In this document: positions 18,601 to 26,663 of the stretch, piece by piece | Numbering within the stretch: position 1 is the first letter of the stretch | Layout: every line of letters starts with the position of its first letter | Assembly (NCBI RefSeq): GCF_000568405.1 | Contig: NZ_ARZY01000004.1 | Location: 1-64,000 of the forward strand | DNA from: Catenovulum agarivorans DS-2 | GTDB taxonomy: Bacteria > Pseudomonadota > Gammaproteobacteria > Enterobacterales > Alteromonadaceae | Direction: 5' to 3' | Length of the DNA: 64,000 bases | Program-made: the position numbers and the translations under genes | Notes under the pieces: model-generated | What the model saw: only the letters and a program-made list of their open reading frames with translations | The model's database searches: none | Told to the model about the DNA's origin: nothing

Positions 18601-18729
18601 ACTGTATTCGCTGAAGCAATTAACGTCACTGACGAGTACACTCGTGATCATGGTCGTCATCAGCTAATGACCTATTTAATCGAGCAAACAGGTACACGCT
18701 ATAACTTTGGAGCGCGTTACACCTTCTAA
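15631..18729 (+). CDS. TonB-dependent receptor (unit 2)
   Basis: Outer-membrane receptor of 1032 residues. A signal peptide (SLVLSATAFTSAPVFA) is followed by a TonB-box-like EVIKVKGIRGSL, a plug with GKFPDTNLAESLQRITGVSI and VTVRGVGPDNNLVLLNGR typical of the TIGR01782 group, and a barrel ending in YNFGARYTF. I chose the ATG at 15631, just before the signal peptide; the frame is open upstream but crosses the second operator-like palindrome. A tryptophan-halogenase-like gene follows. TIGR01782 receptors with such neighbours are usually tied to carbohydrate use; the substrate here is unknown. Confidence 0.92.
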   Translation: MKNNKFNKTRLATSLSLVLSATAFTSAPVFAEEGADTEVIKVKGIRGSLMRSVDLKRSAAGIVDAISAEDMGKFPDTNLAESLQRITGVSIDRSNGEGSKVTVRGVGPDNNLVLLNGRQMPTANINATSASDSRSFDFANLASEGVAAVEVYKSGKADIATGGLGATINLTSFKPLNNPGTKLSVGVKAVHDTSTDSGDSVTPEFSGLFSQTFADDKIGIAVVASYQNRQNGAARAEAGNGWRPFSATQDATWGTLPDAPADGSADPNHLNRPSTGIYAVPQNMLYGFKEVERTRTNGQLTLQFRPFDELTATLDYTYSKNDVDVNQNIHSVWMNFGHTSSQWTDTNSEGVAAPIVITENNTGVAGDEPPFGHAKGDLTFADLVSQVEQSGQVNENKSVGFNLEYQANDNLKFTLDYHSSSAEAKPNTIYGNSNTIQMATNIRGETTIDFSSEFPVVSVKFPAEYSVNDFDDATAHPLSDVSGLEPDRVRTTGTSFRNSYMKSEIDQLQVKGKWTFDSGIVESIDFGIGNNVVENRNAYAFAERATWGGVGQYDDVPNELLEASRSTMVERFDNLPGDKSNMINEFWAPDFEAIAKIVGEKYGDPSDPQTWPCGTTICAPSKYQEDRRTKEESVSAYVQSKLVFDLGPMPATIYAGVRYEETDVISTTLLPEVLRIGWIADNEFTIERGTEDVFATGKGSYDYILPNLDLQLEVVEDLFVKASASKTISRPGYGNLTAGGRVNEARYTGVKGARGNPGLLPIESTNLDLSVEFYYGEGSYVSVGYFDKKIDGFVSVEEVNDTLPGVFNPAAGERFNDAVAVVGPNDPAAVRAEILKQNPADGVYIEEANSTTGEAAKIWGHPTENAVLEVTYTQPVNSGGKNLDGFELAIQHLFGDSGFGLIANATIVDGDLTYDNSSLEPQEAPLIGLSDSYNLVGFYDKDGLQIRLAYNWRDSFLKATSDASVTHNPIYTQDYGQLDANVSFDINENFTVFAEAINVTDEYTRDHGRHQLMTYLIEQTGTRYNFGARYTF

Positions 18730-18762
18730 AGTCTTTGTTTGACCTTGTAGTAACCTTTGTGT

Positions 18763-18796
18763 GCCGCTAACTGAGCAATCATTAGCGGCTTTTTTT
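18763..18796 (+). terminator. Intrinsic terminator after TBDR 2
   Basis: GCCGCTAA (18763-18770) pairs with TTAGCGGC (18782-18789), followed by seven T. The halogenase gene downstream therefore may have its own promoter in 18800-18932. Confidence 0.8.
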
Positions 18797-18932
18797 GATT
18801 TAGATTCACTTGCAGCTATTGCTGATGATGTTAATCGTTTGTTATGCTGATGCGATGAATGCGCTTTCGCGAATGATTTCTCATTAAAATAAGACTCTAC
18901 ACGAGCTATTTATACAAATATAAGGCGTACAC

Positions 18933-20414
18933 ATGAATAAAGTTACCAAGGTTGTGATAGCAGGTGGCGGCACGGCAGGCTGGATGGCTGCAGCTGCGTT
19001 AACCAAGCTGATTAGCAACCTAGAAGTTACCTTAATTGAGTCGGAAGAAATAGGCACTGTTGGTGTTGGTGAAGCAACCATACCAACACTTGTTTTTTAC
19101 CATCGACTGCTAAAAATCAACGAAGCTGAATTTATGAAAGCGGTCAATGCCACGTTTAAATTGGGCATTAGTTTTGAAAATTGGCGTGATGTAAATGAAG
19201 ATTATATTCATGCATTTGGGGTAACGGGCCGAGACTGCTGGGCAGCGGGTTTTCAACATTTCTGGAAAAAAGGCCGTGAAAAAGGCTTTGCTTCTGATTT
19301 TGGTGATTATTGTATAGAGCAAGTTGCTGCCAAACGTAATCGCTTTGCCCAGCTTCCTAAAAATGGCATTAACTACGCTTACCATATGGATGCCTCTTTA
19401 TACGCTAAGTTTTTACGTGGTATTGCTGAGCAACATGGCATTAAACGTATTGAAGGTAAAATTGGCAAAGTAAATGTTTGCTCTGAAAATGGCTTTATTC
19501 AATCACTTGAAATGGAAAACGGCCAAGTTATCGAAGGAGATTTATTTTTAGACTGCACCGGCCAGCGTGGGCTTTTAATAGAACAAACGCTACATGCAGG
19601 TTTCGAAGACTGGTCGCATTGGTTACCGTGCGATAGTGCAATTGCCATTCAAACGACAGCTGTTGAAAAACCGCGAGCTTATACGCGTTCAATCGCGCAT
19701 CCATTTGGTTGGCAGTGGCGTATACCGCTGCAAAATCGCGTGGGTAACGGTATTGTGTATTCAAGTAAATATGTTTCTGATGAAGAAGCAAAACAAACCT
19801 TACTGAACAATATTGAAGGTGAGGCGTTAACTGAACCAAGAGTGATCAAATTTAGAACGGGTACACGCCGCAAACACTGGCATAAAAACTGTGTTGCAGT
19901 TGGCTTATCCAGTGGCTTTTTAGAGCCATTAGAATCAACCAGTATTCACCTTATTCAACAAGCTATTGTGCGTTTATTGCGTATCTTCCCATACGATGGT
20001 GTTAAACAATGTGATATCGACGAGTTTAATCAACAAACTAAAGTCGACGTTGAGGCTATCCGTGATTTTATTATTATGCATTATAAAGTCACCAACAGAG
20101 ATGATGCTGATTTCTGGCATTATTGTCGCAATATGCAGGTGCCTGAAACTTTGGCGCATCGGCTCGAGTTATTCGAGCAAACCGGTAAAGTATTTAGGAA
20201 AAACAACGAGCTGTTTGATGATTCATGGCAGCAAGTGATGATAGGGCAAGGTTTAATACCTCAGCATTACCATCCTATTGTTGATAACATGCCGGACGAA
20301 GAGTTAAAACGCTTCTTAAAATCAATTAAAGATGGCATAGACAACACTGTTAATCAATTACCTGAACATTGGCAGTTTATTCAGCAGTTTTGTCCGTCTC
20401 CGCTAGCAAATTAA
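18933..20414 (+). CDS. Flavin-dependent tryptophan-halogenase-like protein
   Basis: A 493-residue paralogue of the first halogenase. It has GGGTAGW at 11-17, VGVGEATIPT, K76 in NATFKLGISFENW matching the catalytic Lys of PrnA, the WQWRIP signature and SGFLEPLESTSIHLIQ. All hallmark residues that I can check are intact, so it is likely an active flavin-dependent oxidase/halogenase needing a partner flavin reductase, which is not in the window. It is closer to the canonical family pattern (GEATIP) than the first copy (GEGSTP). Confidence 0.9.
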   Translation: MNKVTKVVIAGGGTAGWMAAAALTKLISNLEVTLIESEEIGTVGVGEATIPTLVFYHRLLKINEAEFMKAVNATFKLGISFENWRDVNEDYIHAFGVTGRDCWAAGFQHFWKKGREKGFASDFGDYCIEQVAAKRNRFAQLPKNGINYAYHMDASLYAKFLRGIAEQHGIKRIEGKIGKVNVCSENGFIQSLEMENGQVIEGDLFLDCTGQRGLLIEQTLHAGFEDWSHWLPCDSAIAIQTTAVEKPRAYTRSIAHPFGWQWRIPLQNRVGNGIVYSSKYVSDEEAKQTLLNNIEGEALTEPRVIKFRTGTRRKHWHKNCVAVGLSSGFLEPLESTSIHLIQQAIVRLLRIFPYDGVKQCDIDEFNQQTKVDVEAIRDFIIMHYKVTNRDDADFWHYCRNMQVPETLAHRLELFEQTGKVFRKNNELFDDSWQQVMIGQGLIPQHYHPIVDNMPDEELKRFLKSIKDGIDNTVNQLPEHWQFIQQFCPSPLAN

Positions 20415-20441
20415 TTATCCACTATAAAAAACACTCAAAGA

Positions 20442-20474
20442 AAAAAGGGGTGACTTAATGAGTCACCCCTTTTT
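20442..20474. terminator. Bidirectional terminator
   Basis: A 14-base perfect stem (AAAAAGGGGTGACT, 20442-20455, with its complement at 20461-20474) around a 5-base loop, with A-run and T-run on both sides. It separates the convergent halogenase and bacterioferritin units. Confidence 0.9.
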
Positions 20475-20509
20475 ACATATCTTTGGGCTTTCAGTGGCTT
20501 AAAAGCACT

Positions 20510-20977
20510 TTACATTTGTGATTGCAAATAGTTTGGTAAACCAAGCATTTTAATTAAACGCAGCTGTTGCTCTAACCAATATGCATGATCTTGTTCGGTG
20601 TCGTCGAGTAATTTCTCTAACATTTCACGTGTCACGAAATCTTGCTCTTTTTCACACAGCGCAATTACTTCTTTTAATGCATTGCCAACTGCATACTCAA
20701 CGCGCAAATCACTTTCTAACATTGAAGGAACATCTGTACCAATGACTAAACCATCTCGTTTAGTCATATCTGGTGTGCCTTCTAAAAATAGAATTCGCTC
20801 AATGAGCAAAGACGCATGTGACTTCTCGTCGTCAAATTCGTGGTCGATACGCTCATATAGTTTTTCTAATCCCCAGTCTTGATACATGCGAGAATGGATA
20901 AAGTACTGGTCCATTGCGGCTAGTTCAAAAGCCAATAATTTGTTTAGGGCGTCGATAATTGCTGGATTGCCTTTCAT
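20510..20977 (-). CDS. bfr: Bacterioferritin, ferroxidase-type subunit
   Basis: Iron-storage subunit of 155 residues. The ferroxidase ligands are all present at the classical positions: Glu18, Glu51, His54, Glu94, and Glu128/His131 (shifted by one). The haem-ligand position 52 is Lys instead of Met, so it should not bind haem between subunits. It lies 14 bases downstream of a second bfr gene that shows the reverse pattern. A good ribosome site (GGAGGG) precedes the ATG. Together they should form a mixed 24-mer shell. Confidence 0.93.
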   Translation of the reverse strand: MKGNPAIIDALNKLLAFELAAMDQYFIHSRMYQDWGLEKLYERIDHEFDDEKSHASLLIERILFLEGTPDMTKRDGLVIGTDVPSMLESDLRVEYAVGNALKEVIALCEKEQDFVTREMLEKLLDDTEQDHAYWLEQQLRLIKMLGLPNYLQSQM

Positions 20978-20991
20978 GATTTTCCCTCCAA

Positions 20992-21456
20992 TTACAGTTG
21001 AGATTGGAGATAGTTTTCAATCCCCATATTGTCGATTTGATATTGTTGCGTTTCAATCCAATCGATATGTTCTTCTTCATACTCTAAAATTTCTTCTAGA
21101 ATATCACGAGTGACATAATCTTGAGCTTGTTCACAAAGGGCAATTGCCTGTTTTAACAATGCAATTTGTTCAACTTGGAATTCCATATCGCACTTAAGCA
21201 TTTCTTCAGTGCTTTCACCAATGCGCAACGAACCTAAGCGCTGCAGATTTGGTAATCCTTCTAACATTAAAACACGCTCGATTAACTCATCCGCTTGTTT
21301 CATGTCTTTAATCGACTTTTTGTAACTTTTTTCGTTTAATGCTGAAAGTCCCCAGTTTTTAAACATGCGTGCATGTAAAAAGAACTGGTTAATAGAAGTC
21401 AGTTCAGACGTGAGAACTTTATTCAGAATATCAATAACTTGCTTGTCACCTTGCAT
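20992..21456 (-). CDS. bfr: Bacterioferritin, haem-binding subunit
   Basis: A 154-residue bacterioferritin subunit, first in the two-gene operon. Met52, the axial haem ligand, is present, while the ferroxidase centre is damaged: position 51 is Asp, 54 is Gln and 94 is Gln, although Glu18, Glu127 and His130 remain. It therefore probably supplies haem and electron transfer rather than iron oxidation. I chose the ATG at 21456, which has GAGG six bases upstream and gives the standard family N-terminus; the frame is open 36 bases further upstream. Confidence 0.93.
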   Translation of the reverse strand: MQGDKQVIDILNKVLTSELTSINQFFLHARMFKNWGLSALNEKSYKKSIKDMKQADELIERVLMLEGLPNLQRLGSLRIGESTEEMLKCDMEFQVEQIALLKQAIALCEQAQDYVTRDILEEILEYEEEHIDWIETQQYQIDNMGIENYLQSQL

Positions 21457-21583
21457 GGCTGGCCTCATATAGATTGGGCTTAAGATGGACAAAGTATAGA
21501 CGATTTAATCGATTTGTCAAAAAAATCTTTATATTTCAATGTGTTGCAAAGGTTAACTGTTCTCATTTCCATTCCTGTTATTG

Positions 21584-22957
21584 CTACTGCTGTCGCTTCT
21601 TAGGTTGGCCAATAACATAACCCACAATGTTTGTTTTATAGTCTTGAAAATGATTGAAAGGACCCTTCATCCACATTAGAACCTTGTAGCCGTGACCGGC
21701 CACTATTATTGGGCGGATGTTTCTGTAGCGAGAGTTTTTAGTCAGCGGTTGCCATTTGATGCTGTTTTTATCATCAAATTCCGCCACGGTTGCTAAATAA
21801 ATTTCGTGTTGGCCTTTTAAATGTTCGCCAGTCGTAGGGTTTACGTCCGTTGATATGGCAATGTTAGCTGGATTGGTTGGATCGAGCGCCAATAATCCTG
21901 AATAGCTGCTTTCTTTTTTGTAGAGGTAACTACCCGCATGTGCAATTTCTCGATCTAGCCATTTTTCCCCTGTCCATTGTGCTAAACGGTAGCGTATATC
22001 ATTGTCTTTTAGGTAGACGCTATAGCCTAAATAAGGACGTTTATTTTGGTCAGTTTCCATGTCAATCGTCCAGGCGCTGTTAGGCATGCTGCCATAACCT
22101 GTAGGTTTTTTTCGTAAGCTGCTGCCTTGATAAATTAATTCAGCCTCTTTTGTTATTAAGGGGCCATCTGCCAATGATTTTATTTTACTGCCATCGGCTC
22201 GATAAAAGCTCGCACCATTAAATGAAGCGTAGTATAAGCTATTCCCGTAATCGCGAGGATGTGCATCGGTAAAATTAACTCCGATAGTATTTGGCGTTAT
22301 TTGGCTATATTTAACATAAGGACGGTGTTTGCCAGCAACATCGTCTTGAAGAAAGTGGGTAAAGCCTTGCCACGTTTCACCTTGATTTGACGAATAGCTA
22401 AAGTAAGGATTTAAGTCCATACCGAGTCTAAAAAAATTGTATAAACGCTGCTGTTTCTCTATTGTGTACAAATTCATATAAGTGACACCGCCCCAATATG
22501 ATGATTTTGGCTTATCAAATGGGTGCTGATGAATTTGTATAGATTGCCAAGCTAAAAAATCGTTGGGAGCAGAAATTCTGTAGTAGTGCACTTTTTCTTT
22601 GCCATGTGTTGCCCAGGTTGCGACTAAACGATTGTCGGGTCGCATGTAAAATACTGGCGCATTGTGATCATCTACTTCAAATGCTGCATCCAATACAGTC
22701 TCGCCAATAATTTTATTGTTTTTTAGATCAAACACGCTGACTCTAATGTCGCCACTCTGGCCACTTATACCACCTATAATGAGCTTATCTTGATGGATAA
22801 TGGCTCTGGGATCTTGGTACCAACACCAACCTCCATCATGCATGAAGGTAGTCGGTGCTTTATTTGTTAACGTTTGTGCAGAGAAGTGTTTAACTTTGGG
22901 TGTTTGGCTACAGCCTAAAGTTGTTAGTAACAAAGATAAAATTATCCAATTTTTCAT
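21584..22957 (-). CDS. BNR_4-type beta-propeller lipoprotein, candidate ulvan/uronan lyase
   Basis: A 457-residue predicted lipoprotein (lipobox LTTLGC, Cys16) with a BNR_4-like seven-bladed propeller layout. Landmarks are GGWCWYQDPRAI (42-53), EVDDHNAPVFY with His98, WATHGK with His118, and GSMPNSAWTIDMETD late in the protein. This is the architecture of PL24/PL25 ulvan lyases, where a His and a Tyr or Arg act in catalysis; the fit is from memory, so lyase activity is a hypothesis. It starts one base after the stop of the GH105 gene (a GTG 15 bases upstream would overlap it). Pairing with a GH105 enzyme supports uronate-containing sulfated polysaccharide as substrate. Confidence 0.65.
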   Translation of the reverse strand: MKNWIILSLLLTTLGCSQTPKVKHFSAQTLTNKAPTTFMHDGGWCWYQDPRAIIHQDKLIIGGISGQSGDIRVSVFDLKNNKIIGETVLDAAFEVDDHNAPVFYMRPDNRLVATWATHGKEKVHYYRISAPNDFLAWQSIQIHQHPFDKPKSSYWGGVTYMNLYTIEKQQRLYNFFRLGMDLNPYFSYSSNQGETWQGFTHFLQDDVAGKHRPYVKYSQITPNTIGVNFTDAHPRDYGNSLYYASFNGASFYRADGSKIKSLADGPLITKEAELIYQGSSLRKKPTGYGSMPNSAWTIDMETDQNKRPYLGYSVYLKDNDIRYRLAQWTGEKWLDREIAHAGSYLYKKESSYSGLLALDPTNPANIAISTDVNPTTGEHLKGQHEIYLATVAEFDDKNSIKWQPLTKNSRYRNIRPIIVAGHGYKVLMWMKGPFNHFQDYKTNIVGYVIGQPKKRQQ

Positions 22958-22958
22958 T

Positions 22959-25289
22959 TTAGTATTGCTCACTCATTAATATATCGGTTTGATATGTGTT
23001 GTTGGTTATGTCGCCGCTGAGCCAAAATAGGCTAAACATTGAGCCAGTAGAAAATTTGGGGTTCAGTTGGTTAAACACCGGGTCGAATGTCAATTGCTGC
23101 CACTGTGTTTCTGTCTGATTTACCTGTGCTTTAAATAATTGGTTTTTATTGTTGGCTAAAGTGTATTGTTCGTGCGGATGAACTTGGGTAGAAATAACTA
23201 GGCTGTTTGCATTTATAGGATGTATTGCTACCGAGGCTGTATCTGCTTGTGCTTCAGTACCAACAAAGCCTATTTGGGTTTCAGTCCAGTTATTATTTGA
23301 CAAAATCGCTAGGTATAGTGCGTATTGGCCATTGGTTTTTCGTTTAATGTATGTGGCTGTTAACTTTGGCTTTAGGCTAACATCTGCGTTTGCAGCAAAC
23401 TTTCCTGTTGCAACAAGTGTTGCCGATTTAGCACTGTTAATTGGTTGCGAATAACTGTTGTAGAGCTGCCTATGTTGAAAATATATATGATGTAAATTTG
23501 TTGTATGCTTGGCCTGTTCAGTTGTATACAGTATGTCGATACGATCTAGACCATTGCTGATGATGTAGCTGTTGGTTGGCTGATGGCCGTTATTCGTAAA
23601 AGGGGTAACTTGTTGTTGCCAATTTTTACCTTGATCATCCGAAAAGAACATCACAAATTTGTTGTCAGAGCTGTGGGCAAATAAGTAAATTCTGTTATTT
23701 TCTGTACTCAATTTGAACATTTTAGGGGTAGACAGCTGTGACAATGCCTTTTGTTCGCTAGACAATTGCATTTCTGACCAAAGTGGCAAAGTTATGTTAC
23801 GTAAAGCCATATGCTCGTTTGCATATAAGCCTATCAAGTTCTCGTCAGTGGTTGCGACTAATGCAGGGATATCCCTTGTAAAGGGAGAAGAGGGCATGGC
23901 TAGTATTTTCTCTTTACGAGCATACGCACTGACATTAGGCCATACTTTGGCGGTAAAAGCGGTTAATGCTTGTCGGCCATCTGATTTTCGGTAACTGGGG
24001 TAATACACACCTTTGTGTGCAAGAAGACTCTGGTTATTGTTAGACCAATGGGCGTTTTTCGCGACTAACCTTGGAACAAACTGATTTGTTTCAGCTATTG
24101 GCAGTTCCGTTTGGTTTACAAGCGAATGCATCTCTGATGCGGCTAATATAAAAGCACCTTGGGCATAGTCGATACTATCGTGGGGCCTTACTTCATGTGG
24201 AGAACCTGCAACGACTTGGCTGTAACCTACTTTTCCTGAAGGTGAAACTATACCGACCAAACCACTCCAGCCTTTTATCAGAATGGGTAAAAAGTATTCT
24301 TTCTCTAGCCAACCTTGGTTGACACCTTTGGCAATACCAAAAATAAAAAATGCGGAACCAGTCGATTCCTTGGTTGGGTACCAATTTGGATCATTCAGTG
24401 ACGAACGCCATAGTCCATCAGGTTGTTGATATTTCGCAAGGCTATATGCCATTTGCTCAAATAGCGTTAGATATTTTTGTTTTTGTGGGTCGTTGTTTGG
24501 AAGGTAGCCTATCGTCCTTGCTAAACCTGCAAATACCCACCCGTTGCCGCGACTCCAGAAAATTTTTTTGTTGTTCGGACTGGTTAGGTGCTCGGTATCT
24601 GCTTTGCTATCGCGGAAAAACAGTTGTTCGTCAGGATCGTATAAGTTATCTACCGCATCCCAATATAGCTTGTGTAAAGTACTAAAATATCGGTTATCAC
24701 CAGTTGCTTTACCCAATCGTGCAAATACAGGAGGAGCCATGTACAAAGCATCGGCCCAACTCCAAACATTACGCCCAGTAAATGGTTTGTCTTCAGTGTC
24801 CCACTTGTGTAAATCACCAGCTTTTAACACTTGCTTATTAAAGTATGCTTTAGAAATTTTCTGTTTAAGAGTATCAATTAAAGTTTTATCTTGGTTGATA
24901 AAGTAAAGATCTAGGTAGGTTTGTCCTGGGCAAATTTCGTCTGCGTTAATGCTATGTTTGATATCCCAGTCAGTGGTTTTCCCCCATTTTAAGGCTTGTT
25001 TAAAATACCAAGGATCTTGAGTGGATTTATAAGCAGAAACAAAACTTGAGTAGAAAGTTCCAACAGTCCAACCTAAACCTGGGCTAGGGCCATACTCGTT
25101 TAGTTGAAATTCAGCTGCGTCGCGCATAACTTGCTGAATGTTGTTTTTCTCAAGCGCGTATGAATTTAATCTACTGTAAGGACTTAATAGAATTGAGCTG
25201 CTTTTATGATAAGTAGAATCAGCTGAGATTGCTCGAATAGGCTGTAAAAAACTTGCTACGAAAATTAATATTATTAAAGGTAAACGCAT
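22959..25289 (-). CDS. GH105 unsaturated uronyl hydrolase fused to a BNR-like propeller
   Basis: A 776-residue exported two-domain enzyme. After a signal peptide (LIILIFVASFLQPIRAISA), residues about 45-395 form an alpha/alpha-barrel of the GH88/GH105 type, with Asp117 in NADEICPGQTYLD and Asp180 in WSWADALYMAPP, the expected hydration and acid residues, plus SRGNGWVFAGLART. It should hydrolyse the unsaturated uronic acid left by a lyase. Residues about 405-776 look like a propeller related to the next gene, with FFSDDQGKNW, but the DHNAP histidine region reads RDIPALVATTDENL, so that domain may only bind. GH105 proteins are usually near 370-400 residues, so this is a fusion. Confidence 0.8.
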   Translation of the reverse strand: MRLPLIILIFVASFLQPIRAISADSTYHKSSSILLSPYSRLNSYALEKNNIQQVMRDAAEFQLNEYGPSPGLGWTVGTFYSSFVSAYKSTQDPWYFKQALKWGKTTDWDIKHSINADEICPGQTYLDLYFINQDKTLIDTLKQKISKAYFNKQVLKAGDLHKWDTEDKPFTGRNVWSWADALYMAPPVFARLGKATGDNRYFSTLHKLYWDAVDNLYDPDEQLFFRDSKADTEHLTSPNNKKIFWSRGNGWVFAGLARTIGYLPNNDPQKQKYLTLFEQMAYSLAKYQQPDGLWRSSLNDPNWYPTKESTGSAFFIFGIAKGVNQGWLEKEYFLPILIKGWSGLVGIVSPSGKVGYSQVVAGSPHEVRPHDSIDYAQGAFILAASEMHSLVNQTELPIAETNQFVPRLVAKNAHWSNNNQSLLAHKGVYYPSYRKSDGRQALTAFTAKVWPNVSAYARKEKILAMPSSPFTRDIPALVATTDENLIGLYANEHMALRNITLPLWSEMQLSSEQKALSQLSTPKMFKLSTENNRIYLFAHSSDNKFVMFFSDDQGKNWQQQVTPFTNNGHQPTNSYIISNGLDRIDILYTTEQAKHTTNLHHIYFQHRQLYNSYSQPINSAKSATLVATGKFAANADVSLKPKLTATYIKRKTNGQYALYLAILSNNNWTETQIGFVGTEAQADTASVAIHPINANSLVISTQVHPHEQYTLANNKNQLFKAQVNQTETQWQQLTFDPVFNQLNPKFSTGSMFSLFWLSGDITNNTYQTDILMSEQY

Positions 25290-25412
25290 CTATAGCTCCA
25301 ATAAAACTCTGATTTATCAGGCTATAGAATTGTTGTTGCAGCTACCTTCAAAAAATTGACGTAAGCACCTATAAAAAAATGAACAAAGATTAACTTATTG
25401 ATTTTCAAATGG

Positions 25413-26510
25413 TTAAGTTGTTTGTTTTTCAATATATTGTTGAGGACTTAAACCCGTAGTCTTTTTAAACACGGTACTAAAGTAGTTTGAGTTATTAAAG
25501 CCAACCGCAAATGCAGTGTCTGTGACGCTATTGTGTGGAAGCAGCTTTTTGGCTTGGGTGATTCGATATTCAGTTAAAAATTGTTTGATGGTTTTTCCAG
25601 TGTGTTTTTTAAAATTACGCATCAAATAAGATTCACTTACATTTACTTTATCAGCTAACTGTTTCGCTTCAATATTGTGTTGGTATAGCTCTGTTAGGCT
25701 CTGTATTGTTTGTTCAACAATTTGTTGCGCACGGGTCGGCGATTCTTCATTTACCAGTTGTCGTATTTTAATTACATCATTTGAGCTGGTTTGTTCTGCC
25801 AATTTAGCTTCTAAATTTTCCGAGTGTGCTTTCATCGCTTTAATGTCTTGGTACACAGCATAAAACCAACCACCTGCGGTAATAATAGAGCCAATGTAGT
25901 ACAACCAATACTTTTGTGTTGGTAAGCCCACAACAAAGAGAATGGCAAAACTGAGTGAACTGAGTAAAAAAATGAGTTGAGTTTTATGTTTGTGTGAAAG
26001 GGCTAAGCGCCACGTTAGGTAACTTAGCGGAATAACAGAAAATACCATGGTAAGCACCAATAGTACGTTATTGTAGTTGATGTGATGGAGTAGTTTAGAC
26101 CAATGAGCTTGAAAATAAATTTGTGACAGAGAGGCATCTGCGCTGCTTACATATATCAAACACAGGAGTAGCGAAAACGTATAGAGCAGAAGTTGGACTC
26201 TAGCTTTGTATCTATACCCAAATAAATTGAAATTAAGTAACAATAGCGATGGGATGCCAAACCCAAAAAACAATAAGGTTCGCAAAAACAATATAGTGTA
26301 AGCGCTGGTTAAATCTGTATATGACTGCAGACCTTTACCAAGTAAAAAAAGAATAAAGGTGACTAGAAAAATTATGGTGTGGTGCAGTGGTAGGTTTACA
26401 AAGATGCGCTCACGCATAAAACAAATATACAGCAAGACCAACAATAGTAACTGAGCCGAAATTAAAGGCATAAGCACATATTGAACAAGGTTGGTCGGTA
26501 TATTAAGCAT
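25413..26510 (-). CDS. Membrane-anchored AraC-family regulator
   Basis: A 365-residue regulator with about seven predicted membrane helices in residues 8-220, a linker, and an AraC-type double helix-turn-helix at about 265-360 (AKQLADKVNVSESYLMRNFKK, then VTDTAFAVGFNNSNYFSTVFKKTTGLSPQQY). It lies 123 bases upstream of the GH105 gene on the same strand, so it is the likely local activator. The membrane part resembles sensor-like 7TM domains fused to AraC in marine polysaccharide loci; its ligand is unknown. Confidence 0.88.
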   Translation of the reverse strand: MLNIPTNLVQYVLMPLISAQLLLLVLLYICFMRERIFVNLPLHHTIIFLVTFILFLLGKGLQSYTDLTSAYTILFLRTLLFFGFGIPSLLLLNFNLFGYRYKARVQLLLYTFSLLLCLIYVSSADASLSQIYFQAHWSKLLHHINYNNVLLVLTMVFSVIPLSYLTWRLALSHKHKTQLIFLLSSLSFAILFVVGLPTQKYWLYYIGSIITAGGWFYAVYQDIKAMKAHSENLEAKLAEQTSSNDVIKIRQLVNEESPTRAQQIVEQTIQSLTELYQHNIEAKQLADKVNVSESYLMRNFKKHTGKTIKQFLTEYRITQAKKLLPHNSVTDTAFAVGFNNSNYFSTVFKKTTGLSPQQYIEKQTT

Positions 26511-26610
26511 TGTTGTTTATTGTTTACATTTGTCTTTTTAATGCTAGCAAAAAGTATTGTTTAGAGCAATTAACCTGTACTCGCAACAAGTATAAAGTGA
26601 CTGAAAAACA

Positions 26611-26634
26611 AAAAAGGAGCCATGGCTCCTTTTA
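26611..26634 (-). terminator. Terminator of serA
   Basis: A 22-base perfect palindrome at 26612-26633 (AAAAGGAGCC on one arm, GGCTCCTTTT on the other, AT centre), flanked by further A on the left that gives a U-run for leftward transcripts. Confidence 0.75.
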
Positions 26635-26663
26635 AATATTAGGCATTAAATGACTTGTATTTA

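Noticed and set aside
26611-26634. Operator palindrome upstream of the AraC-type gene region
   Set aside because: It is G/C-centred with A and T runs, just after the serA stop, which fits a terminator far better.
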